Shown one piece after another: positions 1-7,454 of a DNA stretch of 64,000 nucleotides. Both the position numbers and the translations under genes were made by a program. The DNA comes from Xanthomonas floridensis (lineage in GTDB: Bacteria; Pseudomonadota; Gammaproteobacteria; Xanthomonadales; Xanthomonadaceae). Under the pieces are notes generated by a model. That model ran no database searches, was not told the origin of the DNA, and saw nothing but the letters and a program-made list of their open reading frames with translations. Positions within the stretch are counted from its first letter, which is position 1; each line of letters begins with the position of its first letter. The stretch lies in the NCBI RefSeq assembly GCF_001642575.1, contig NZ_LXNG01000014.1:1-64000 (forward strand), given 5' to 3'.

Positions 1-106
1 GGTGTGCCTGTAGCAGGGGCAACACCGCGCACATGCGCCGGAAACGGCCAAAAACCGCAGGCCTGAGCGTCATTGGCGCGACCGATGCGGCTTACCTCAT
101 CCTCCG

Positions 107-2254
107 ATGGCGTTGATCAGACCATCCCTAATAAACAGTGGCAAGCTCGTAAATGAAATTATCGGGCAGGATGAAATCGAGTCCGTTATCGAGGCCGCCG
201 ACCAAGCCAGCCACCTCCCCAGATTTTCGATTGACAAAATGAGTCGGCTGGCTAGTGCGAGGGCTTCAAAATTTGTCCTTGGCCAATTGAGTCTTCTAGA
301 AATTGTTGCTGTTGACAAGAGTATTTCGCTGGCATCTGGCGAGGTGCTCAGACCCGATATCATCGCTTACAACCCGGAATCAAGGGTGGTGCTGATTTTT
401 GAAGTGAAGAGGGAGAAGGGTCCAGAGCGGCAGGCCGTTTCAGAGTTGGCAGGTTATGAGCATGAAATTCAAAACCTGTTTCCATTCCTTTCGAACATGG
501 ACATTTGCTTTGTCATCGTTGCTCGTGATTGGAGTGACCTTTTAGACCATGGTGTCGCGAGCTTGACTACATGGTCAGGCAAGCAGTGTTTGGCCTTGAG
601 CCTGGATTACGACGCTGAACCACGGCGATTACAATGTCGTATCGTCGAGGCCTGGTATCCAACCGCAACTGTTGATATTCCCGAAGAGGCGATGCAATGT
701 TTTGATGTTGTCCTCTACGAGAAAACCGATGACTCGCTAAATCGGGACATTGAGTTTCCACCTCCGCTTGTTCAAACGGCCATCAGCATGATTGCTCGCG
801 AAGGGGACCGAATGCGGTCTCATGGTTTTTTGATGCTCTGGCGAAACCTTGCTGATTCAAGTAGGGCCCATTGGGTTTTCACGTTATGCACGCTTGACCC
901 TGGCGTCTTTCACGCAGCAATGCAGAAGAACGCTGATGGTCGTCAATCCACATTGACCACCTATTTTCCTAAAGTAGGCGGCCTTTCGAGTGGCTCTATG
1001 CCGGGGGGCGGATACCGAGTTATAGATCATGCGAAGAGTCTTCTTTCGGAAGATTACGATGTCCAGATTGAAAATCATAACACTTGGAAAGAGAAACAGC
1101 GGCAGCATCGCGGCCGCTCTGAACCTTTTTTATTTGAATTTTGGGGAGAGCCAGGCGACTTCTCGCGATCCTTTGTGATAAGCCAAACGGTGCGATCCTC
1201 TCTACTCCCATTTCTTTCGACTTCAAAGCTTGACTGGACACATCCCCTTGTGGCAATTCCTGCCATCGGCTATATGTCTGGCAGAATTCCCTTTGTGGAG
1301 GGTCAGGTCTTCTGCAGAGATCTATTCGATGCTGGGATAACGTTAGGTTCGCTGCATATATGCTTGAAGCGCATCCGATCATTGCTGGAGCAGAATAATG
1401 GTGATCGAACTGCCGAAAACGAATGCGCGCTACGCACTGCCGTTGCTTTATCTAAATGGTGTTTCCCGGAGGCTATCACCTTAATGGCTGAGCTGGCTCA
1501 GCTTTTTAAAAGCTACTCATCTATTCAGGAATCGCCGCCGCCACTCTCTAATGGAGAGGAAGAGTCGGTTGAGAGCGTGGATGCGGTTATCGAGTGGGTG
1601 ACGAATCATCTGATTGATGAGGATGGTTATCACAAGACAGCATTTATGCTGGGATTGCAACTAAGTGGGTGCTACGAGGTCCTTAGCGCTGGAACACCGT
1701 TAGATAAAACGCCAGATGGCTTCGAAGAAGTTCGGGAAACCGTAGTCCTCTTATGCCGAAACGTGACCGAAGAGATGATTGAGCGGGGTCGCAATAAGCA
1801 CATTTCGCGCGGAGATGGATTGTATGTAAGAGACTACATTCAGGGGCTGACATCCATTACAAATATTGTGGGTGAAACTAATATAGTGTCCGGCCTCAAA
1901 GATTTGGATTTTGATAGGCTTTTAGATGTGCTTCGTCTTTGCGTAGATGCGGTCGATAAAATTCGTTTTCCTGTCCATCACACCTTGGTGCCCACGGGGC
2001 CGTTGAAGCCAGACATGTCTTTGTTGAAGAGTCGTGTCCAACACATCTTCGAGAAAGGTGATAAGAGGCCTGCTGTTATAGTAAGTGCCTCTGGCGCATA
2101 CGGTGTGGGACACCTTCCAGAAGAGTGTAAAATTCTGCCTCCCCTGGAGAGTACGGAGGACGCTATCTATTTTCTAGACCAAAGAATTGGATTTGCAATG
2201 GCTACTAAGTTGAGTTGGGAAGAAGTGGGTGTAAGATTTGCCAAAGGACTATAA
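107..2254 (+). CDS. Unknown protein with a PD-(D/E)XK nuclease-like N-terminal domain
   Basis: This 715-aa protein belongs to no family I can name. Near the N-terminus, residues 82-101 hold an RPD motif (D84), a hydrophobic beta-strand and E99-V-K101, followed by a helix with Q109. That is the pattern of a PD-(D/E)XK nuclease core. The remaining ~550 residues are mostly helical with no recognisable domain, no signal peptide and no clear membrane segment. GC content is clearly lower than in the flanking genes, which suggests recent transfer. It is the only visible cargo of an ssrA-inserted element, a common setting for anti-phage genes, so a defence role is possible but inferred. The start at 107 is the first ATG; no strong ribosome binding site precedes it. 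A hairpin (2285-2309, 8-bp stem) follows the stop. Confidence 0.75.
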   Translation: MALIRPSLINSGKLVNEIIGQDEIESVIEAADQASHLPRFSIDKMSRLASARASKFVLGQLSLLEIVAVDKSISLASGEVLRPDIIAYNPESRVVLIFEVKREKGPERQAVSELAGYEHEIQNLFPFLSNMDICFVIVARDWSDLLDHGVASLTTWSGKQCLALSLDYDAEPRRLQCRIVEAWYPTATVDIPEEAMQCFDVVLYEKTDDSLNRDIEFPPPLVQTAISMIAREGDRMRSHGFLMLWRNLADSSRAHWVFTLCTLDPGVFHAAMQKNADGRQSTLTTYFPKVGGLSSGSMPGGGYRVIDHAKSLLSEDYDVQIENHNTWKEKQRQHRGRSEPFLFEFWGEPGDFSRSFVISQTVRSSLLPFLSTSKLDWTHPLVAIPAIGYMSGRIPFVEGQVFCRDLFDAGITLGSLHICLKRIRSLLEQNNGDRTAENECALRTAVALSKWCFPEAITLMAELAQLFKSYSSIQESPPPLSNGEEESVESVDAVIEWVTNHLIDEDGYHKTAFMLGLQLSGCYEVLSAGTPLDKTPDGFEEVRETVVLLCRNVTEEMIERGRNKHISRGDGLYVRDYIQGLTSITNIVGETNIVSGLKDLDFDRLLDVLRLCVDAVDKIRFPVHHTLVPTGPLKPDMSLLKSRVQHIFEKGDKRPAVIVSASGAYGVGHLPEECKILPPLESTEDAIYFLDQRIGFAMATKLSWEEVGVRFAKGL

Positions 2255-2428
2255 GTTACGTTGCGTGGCTAACCTCCGATCTGACTAGGCGCAATCTTCT
2301 AGCGCCTAGCAAGTTGATCGCGTAGCTAGCAAATTCCGATTGTGCGCGCTTAGGTGCAAGCATTAATTCCGCGACGATAGAATCCACTCAGCCACCACAC
2401 GGTATCCGGGGCAAGATCCCCCGTGATT

Positions 2429-3955
2429 TTAATTCTTCCATCCTTTTGTTCTTGTTTTGTTCGTCCTCTTTTTGGCCGCCTGCTCGCGCCGTCGTTCCAT
2501 GTGGCGAACCTGCTTGAACGACCGATCAAATTGCCCTGGTGTGTAAGCAGGCAGGGAAAGTGGAGGACCAAACTGCTCAATGGCCGAAAAGCGAGCGGGA
2601 ACAGAAGGCGGATCAACGTAATGCTTCAAGCCTGGCGGAAGCGTCAGCTCGTGGCCGGTGATTTGTTGGGAAATCGGAAGCGAGATGCCGTGCTCATTGA
2701 CTAGCGAGTTGGACAAGGTGTGCCGGAAGCAATGAAAGCTTTTGAGCCGTTGGGTCAGTCCTTGCTTGATCGCATAGGCCCGGAACTGATCCCCTAGCGC
2801 GTCGCCGTGGCCGTTTTCGGCGTTGTAGGGCAAGTGCGGGAACAGTCGCTCAAAGCCTGCGCGCTTGACCTCATCCACATAGACCAAGAACCCAGCCTCG
2901 ATCAGGGATGTGGGCAGGGGCACAAAACGGGAGGAGTGGGGGTTCTTCAACCGTTGATCCGGCTTGGCTCCCCGGAAATGCACGCCCCAGAAATCGCCCA
3001 CCTTGCCGATGTCGTCAACATAGAGCTGAGCGACCTCGTTGACCCGAGCACCGGTCGCAAATCCCAACAGCGTGCCAAACCATCGGTGCGGATACTTCTT
3101 CGCCCAGGACGTGAATGCATTCAGTTCAAGCAGCGCTTCGAGCTCAGCCCGGCTAAACGGATCACGACTCGGCTCATCGGTGAGCGACTTGGCACGATTG
3201 AGAATGGCTTTGTGAGGTGCCTTGCTAATCAGGTCTTCGTTCGCCAAGGCGTTGAAGAAGGACGCAATACGATCCCGATGCTTCTCCTTGGTGCGCATGC
3301 TCAGCAGTTCATGACCACCTTGCCGCGCCTTGCTCAATATTTCGACAGGGGTGAGGCCGGCGAACACTGCCTTCTTGGTGGCGTTGCTGGGGTAGTGCTC
3401 AAGCGCATCCAGGAACTTTCGGACGTCATCGGTCTTGTAGTCCTCGACCGGCTTGTCGCCGACAAGCGCCACAAACAGCCCCAGGCTGTGTTCGGTATCG
3501 AGCACATTTTTGGCGCTTCGCCCCACGCGCCGCATCTCGCTGATGTGGATCGCGGCGCGCTCTGACAGCAGCGGTCCGGCGCTTTTCACAGAAGCCAGTT
3601 GCTGAAAAGGGAGGTGTTTCAGTGCGTCCAGCAGCCGGGCGTGATCGTCTGCTCCGTTGGCAGAGAGCTCCACGCCACCGACCTTGATGGTGTAGGGCCG
3701 AGCTTCGTTCCCTTGCAACGCGGCCAGAGCCTGGGTCAGCAAATCGTCCTGCATGCCCGCTCCTTGCCGCACCTGATCGAATGCTTCCGAGAGTGCCACA
3801 GCAGTTCGTGCCACGGCCAGCCGGGCGGCATCACCCAGGGACAAGCGAACGGGACGGACAAGGTAGCGCGAGCCAATGAGGGCTTGCAGGTCGGTCGGGA
3901 CGAAGAAGCGCACATACAGCCCAGCAGGGCGGCGCAGAAAATACGGCTTCGGCAC
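2429..3955 (-). CDS. Tyrosine recombinase / integrase of the left element
   Basis: A 508-aa site-specific recombinase. Family features are present: an N-terminal arm- and core-binding region, the first catalytic Arg in GARVNEVAQL, HxxR as HCFRHT, the later His in ITGHE, and the nucleophile Tyr in HYVDP. It is larger than and clearly different from the prophage integrase at the other end of the window, so the two were acquired separately. The gene starts about 100 bp from the att copy at 4058-4076 and reads away from it, as expected for an integrase that targets the ssrA 3' end. Function is confident; target site is inferred from position. Confidence 0.9.
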   Translation of the reverse strand: MPKPYFLRRPAGLYVRFFVPTDLQALIGSRYLVRPVRLSLGDAARLAVARTAVALSEAFDQVRQGAGMQDDLLTQALAALQGNEARPYTIKVGGVELSANGADDHARLLDALKHLPFQQLASVKSAGPLLSERAAIHISEMRRVGRSAKNVLDTEHSLGLFVALVGDKPVEDYKTDDVRKFLDALEHYPSNATKKAVFAGLTPVEILSKARQGGHELLSMRTKEKHRDRIASFFNALANEDLISKAPHKAILNRAKSLTDEPSRDPFSRAELEALLELNAFTSWAKKYPHRWFGTLLGFATGARVNEVAQLYVDDIGKVGDFWGVHFRGAKPDQRLKNPHSSRFVPLPTSLIEAGFLVYVDEVKRAGFERLFPHLPYNAENGHGDALGDQFRAYAIKQGLTQRLKSFHCFRHTLSNSLVNEHGISLPISQQITGHELTLPPGLKHYVDPPSVPARFSAIEQFGPPLSLPAYTPGQFDRSFKQVRHMERRREQAAKKRTNKTRTKGWKN

Positions 3956-4057
3956 GGGGTTTGATACCTCGTTTGATACCTAACGCAGGCTCAAACTGAA
4001 CATCAAACCCCGGGCCTAACCTTCGCGAAATCAAGCGCTTACTGCTCTTTTCCGCGA

Positions 4058-4076
4058 TCAGATGGTGGAGGTGGGC
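4058..4076. repeat. att core, left copy (junction between the two elements)
   Basis: Nineteen bases identical to 56346-56364: TCAGATGGTGGAGGTGGGC. The last 14 bases are the complement of the tmRNA 3' end (GCCCACCTCCACCA). Sequence similarity to ssrA stops at 4076, so this is an att copy and not a second tmRNA gene. It serves as attL for the prophage and probably as the ssrA-side att of the left element. Confidence 0.85.
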
Positions 4077-4162
4077 TCTACCCGCGATCCGCTGTAACTT
4101 GTTGAATCGCAAGGCGATGGGCTAACCGCTTGCCGCCAGATGCCCCCACAGATACCCCCAGC

Positions 4163-4372
4163 TCAAGCCGCCTTGTCACGCAGGGCGATCTGGTCATTGA
4201 TCCAGTCGGTTACCTCGGACTCGACCCATACCGATGACGTGCCCAGGTGAAGGGGCTGGGGGAACGTCTTATCCCGGATGCGGCTATAGAGAGTCGACTT
4301 CGATATGCCGACGCGGTCCAGGACATCGGGCAGCCGGAGTAGCCGTTGGGTGGTGGTCGGGGTCGTGCTCAT
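4163..4372 (-). CDS. AlpA-family regulator / excisionase-like protein
   Basis: A 69-aa MerR-like winged-helix protein of the AlpA type. The segment RLPDVLDRVGISKSTLYSRI is the helix-turn-helix, followed by FPQPLHLG and a W-x-E-S-E-V segment typical of the family. AlpA proteins activate integrase or act as excision directionality factors. Here the gene is the last of the leftward early operon and lies next to attL, which fits an Xis-like job. Its ATG overlaps the stop of the upstream gene by 4 bp. Confidence 0.85.
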   Translation of the reverse strand: MSTTPTTTQRLLRLPDVLDRVGISKSTLYSRIRDKTFPQPLHLGTSSVWVESEVTDWINDQIALRDKAA

Positions 4373-4587
4373 GATTTTGCATTCTCCTGATTCGCCAACG
4401 CCGCGCGCATCTGATCGGCGCTGCCCTGGCAGGTGTTTATGAGGTCTGCGCACATCGCGCGCAGAGCGTGGTTCTCGGCGGTGACCCGTTCGATGTGGTC
4501 GGCGGCCATGGCGAGCTGCTGCCGGAGCAGATCCTTGGCCGGCTGCTTCATCCGGCGGGGCTGGCGCGGGAATAGCTGGGGCTTCAT
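4369..4587 (-). CDS. Small phage protein, unknown function
   Basis: A 72-aa basic N-terminus followed by an amphipathic helix (LLRQQLAMAADHIERV). The start ATG overlaps the stop of the helicase-methyltransferase gene (ATGA), and its own stop overlaps the AlpA start, so it is translationally coupled in the early left operon. No family recognised. A coiled-coil dimer is the most that can be inferred. Confidence 0.7.
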   Translation of the reverse strand: MKPQLFPRQPRRMKQPAKDLLRQQLAMAADHIERVTAENHALRAMCADLINTCQGSADQMRAALANQENAKS

Positions 4588-7100
4588 GCGGCTTGGTCCT
4601 GCGGCAGCGGGTCCATCGTTGCGAACAGATCCGGCATGGCGATCTCGCGCTCGGCCGCCTGCAGGTACCGCACGCCGTCCATGAAGTAAGCGGTGGACAG
4701 CTCGGCGGCACGGCCCCGGCGGCCCAGCTTCAGTGCCCGGTACGGCACGGTGAACAGACCGCCGAACGGGTCGAACACCAGCTCGCCGGCATTGCTGAAG
4801 CGCTGGATCAGCCGGTCGACAATGTCGAACTGCAGCGGGCAGATGTGGTTTTCCAGGCCGCGCCGGGTCTGCTCGCCGTTGAGCGTCAGCATGCGGTTGA
4901 CGTCGTGCCACACGTCCGGGTCATGGCTGCCCGGCGCCAGCGACATGAAGGTGGAGGGCAGTGCGCCGCGCGCCTCCAGCTCTTCACCGATGCGCACGTG
5001 GGTCTCGTAGTCGTAGACCTCGCGCAGGCTGTACTCGGTGAACAGCTTGGCCAGTTTGTCCGGGCCCAGCTGCGCCAGCTCGTCGGCCGTCAGCTGGCGG
5101 CGGCCGCTCGAGCGCCAGAACGCATGCGCATCTACCTGCCAGCGCGCCCGCGTGTAATCCGCCTTCTGCTTGCGGACCGGCTCATCGGCATAGCCGCGGC
5201 TGCGATCTGTCTGCGGCTTGTGCAGCAGCACGATGTACTCAGGCGAACCCACCCCCATCTTCGTGCCGTCCTTGCACTGCTCCGACCATCCCAGCCGGTA
5301 GGTCTGGTTGTTCTCGCGCACCACGTCGGTCACAACCGTGATCAGGCCCATGTAGTCGAAGCCGTGCGACCGGTAATGGAAGATCGCCTCTGCATGGAAG
5401 GGGCTGACCGTCGGCACGCCGGCGCCGGTGACCGCGCCGAACTGGATCCGGTCCTTCACGTGGATGGCCGCGATCCGGCCCGGCTTGAGGATCCGCAGCA
5501 GCTGCGTGCTGAGGTGGTCCATCTGTGCCCAGAAATGTGCGTTGTCGTCGGTGTGCCCGAAATCGTTGTAGCTCGGGCTGTACTCGTAGTGGTTGGCGAA
5601 CGGGATCGAGGTCACGATCAGGTCGACGCTGTCGTCGGCCATGCCGCGCGTCTCCACCACGCAGTCGTTGTTCGCGACAGTCCAGCCGGTACCGCTGGCT
5701 TCGATCCGCTCCACGCCGATCGAGCGCTGAAGTACTTGCGCCATGGCGGCCTTGCTCAGGCCGTATTCCCTGATGATCTCGCTCATTTTTTCTACCATCT
5801 CCTCGTGGCGCGTCCACTTCGCCTGCAGGCTGGCCAGCACCTCGCGCTCGCTCTCGGCGTAGACGATCCACACCTCGACCGGGTGCGTCTGCTGGTACCG
5901 CTGGATGCGGTGAATGGACTGGATGAAGTCGTTGAACTTGAAGCCGATGCCGGCGTAGACCGACAGGTGGCAATGCCGCTGGAAGTTGCAGCCGCTGCCG
6001 GCGATCACCGGCTTGGCAGACAGGATCGGGATCACGCCTTCACTGAAGTCGATGACCGCTTGCTCGCGCTCGTCCAGCTCCTGGTCGCCGTAGATGCTGA
6101 CGGCGGTGGGGATGGCAGCCTGCAATGCATGCCGCTCTGCCTCGAGGTCGTGCCAGATCAGCCAATGCTCATCCGGCCTGGCGGCGACCACCTGCTGCAC
6201 GGCAGCCACGCGCGCGCCGAGCGTGTCGCGTTTCTCCTTCGCGGCATTCTGCAAACCCATCGCGGCATCGCGGAACAACTTGCCCTGGCCATCTCGCTCG
6301 GCGCCGGCAGTGTTGTGGTCCACCGGCACCTCGACGTAATGCACTGTCAGCTCCGGCAGGTCATAGCCTTCGTCGCTGTAGCCCAGGTCGGACGGCTTTT
6401 GCAGGAACAGCGCCCAGCTCGCCACCCATAGCCAGAACTCACGTTCCTTGTGGGGGTACAGCGTCAGGTTGTTGGCCTGCGTGCTGTCGCGCTTGAACCA
6501 GCGGGTGAGCGCCTCGCCCGTGTCCATCACGCCGAGGAAGCCGGCGTAATGGATCAGCTCTTTGTAGCGGTTCGGGCTGGGCGTGGCCGTGGCGACGAAC
6601 CGGTACCGGACCTCATCGAACAGGCTCAGGAACTGCTGATAGGTCTTCGATCCGAAGCTGCGCAGCACAGAGGCCTCGTCGAGGCTGGCCGCAGTGAATA
6701 GGTTCGGGTCGAGCTTCCCGTCTCGCACGCTCTCGTAGTTGGTCAGATGGATGCCATCGAAGTCCGGATCCACCTCGGCGCTGGTGCGCACGAAACGCGT
6801 ATCCAGCCTGAGCTTGCCTGCGTCGCGGCGGAACTCCTGACGCACGCCCAGCGGCACCACGATGCCTACGGCTCCGCCGGCATGCGCGCGCGCCAGCCGC
6901 ATGATCTCCAACTGCTGCATGCTCTTGCCGAGGCCGAAGCGCTGGAAGAGGGCGCGGCGCCCGCCGGAGCATGCCCACACTACGCTGTCGCGCTGGTGCG
7001 GCTTGAGGAGCGGGTGCACGTCATCGGGCGAGACGTCGAACCCGAGCGACGGCGCGACGCGCACCTTGCGCTCCAGGAACTCGCGGTAGGGGTCAGCCAC
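4584..7100 (-). CDS. Fused SF2 helicase / DNA amino-methyltransferase
   Basis: An 838-aa two-domain protein. Residues 1-450 form a superfamily-2 (SNF2-like) ATPase: Walker A RFGLGKS (K59), a DEAS box (D141-E142), TATPSPNRY after the box, and motif VI SIHRIQRY (395-402). Residues 465-838 form an amino (N4-C or N6-A) DNA methyltransferase: motif IV is TSIPF (497-501) and motif I is DPFGG (777-781), in the permuted IV-before-I order of the beta class. The canonical forms are (S/D)PP(Y/F) and DPFxGSGT, so both are variant. Related fusions occur in other phages. A role in genome modification against host restriction is inferred. It lies in the leftward early operon and its stop is coupled to the next gene. 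Confidence 0.85.
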   Translation of the reverse strand: MADPYREFLERKVRVAPSLGFDVSPDDVHPLLKPHQRDSVVWACSGGRRALFQRFGLGKSMQQLEIMRLARAHAGGAVGIVVPLGVRQEFRRDAGKLRLDTRFVRTSAEVDPDFDGIHLTNYESVRDGKLDPNLFTAASLDEASVLRSFGSKTYQQFLSLFDEVRYRFVATATPSPNRYKELIHYAGFLGVMDTGEALTRWFKRDSTQANNLTLYPHKEREFWLWVASWALFLQKPSDLGYSDEGYDLPELTVHYVEVPVDHNTAGAERDGQGKLFRDAAMGLQNAAKEKRDTLGARVAAVQQVVAARPDEHWLIWHDLEAERHALQAAIPTAVSIYGDQELDEREQAVIDFSEGVIPILSAKPVIAGSGCNFQRHCHLSVYAGIGFKFNDFIQSIHRIQRYQQTHPVEVWIVYAESEREVLASLQAKWTRHEEMVEKMSEIIREYGLSKAAMAQVLQRSIGVERIEASGTGWTVANNDCVVETRGMADDSVDLIVTSIPFANHYEYSPSYNDFGHTDDNAHFWAQMDHLSTQLLRILKPGRIAAIHVKDRIQFGAVTGAGVPTVSPFHAEAIFHYRSHGFDYMGLITVVTDVVRENNQTYRLGWSEQCKDGTKMGVGSPEYIVLLHKPQTDRSRGYADEPVRKQKADYTRARWQVDAHAFWRSSGRRQLTADELAQLGPDKLAKLFTEYSLREVYDYETHVRIGEELEARGALPSTFMSLAPGSHDPDVWHDVNRMLTLNGEQTRRGLENHICPLQFDIVDRLIQRFSNAGELVFDPFGGLFTVPYRALKLGRRGRAAELSTAYFMDGVRYLQAAEREIAMPDLFATMDPLPQDQAA

Positions 7101-7124
7101 GGCGGACCCCTACCTTTGATCTAC

Positions 7125-7373
7125 TTAGCGCAGATGTGGGTATTTCATTACGAGCTCCGCCCTGCCCATTGCTGCCGCGGTCTGCCGGTCGATGCCTGCC
7201 GGAATAGAGCTGTGGACAAAAATCACCACGTTTGCGTCCTGCCAACTTGTGCCCGGCGTGGAAGAGGAAATTTCCAGATCGATATAGCCGTTTGGTATGG
7301 ACAAAGAGCCAAGATGCTCTGCGGTCAAAATAGTCCCGTGCTCGGGTCCCCCAGCTAAGTAAGCAGCTCGCAT
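7125..7373 (-). CDS. Small phage protein, unknown function
   Basis: An 82-aa ORF preceded by AAAGG about 7 bases before the ATG. The surrounding DNA is lower in GC than the two methyltransferase genes on either side. A competing frame starts with ATG at 7458, coupled as ATGA to the stop of the C5 methyltransferase, and runs to 7093 over the same DNA. I prefer the 82-aa ORF because its composition looks like a folded protein (LSIPNGYIDLEISSS), but only one of the two can be the main product. Confidence 0.5.
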   Translation of the reverse strand: MRAAYLAGGPEHGTILTAEHLGSLSIPNGYIDLEISSSTPGTSWQDANVVIFVHSSIPAGIDRQTAAAMGRAELVMKYPHLR

Positions 7374-7454
7374 ATCTAACCTTTTTCGGTGGATTGATAG
7401 GCTGAACTTTAGGCAAGTTTTCAGAAAACAAGATGGTGATAAGCAGATCTGTTT

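Larger units (their letters stand above)
1..4076. mobile_element. Right end of a second ssrA-targeted integrative element (partial)
   Basis: This segment ends in a copy of the ssrA 3'-end att core at 4058-4076, and a tyrosine recombinase gene (2429-3955) lies directly inside it. This mirrors the prophage next door, whose integrase also lies just inside its ssrA-side att. The simplest reading is two elements inserted in tandem at ssrA. Only one other gene is visible, a low-GC 715-aa protein. The left end lies outside the window, so total size and further cargo are unknown. Bases 1-106 show no gene. Confidence 0.6.

Noticed and set aside
2807..3565. 252-aa plus-strand frame opposite the left integrase
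   Set aside because: The minus frame carries the recombinase catalytic residues; this one has none.
4058..4076. Second tmRNA or tRNA gene fragment
   Set aside because: Only the 14-nt tmRNA 3' end is present; similarity stops at the core, so it is an att site.
4593..6431. 612-aa plus-strand frame opposite the helicase-methyltransferase
   Set aside because: Antisense shadow of a GC-rich gene: low-complexity, Leu/Val/His/Arg-rich, no motifs, while the minus frame has full helicase and methyltransferase motifs.
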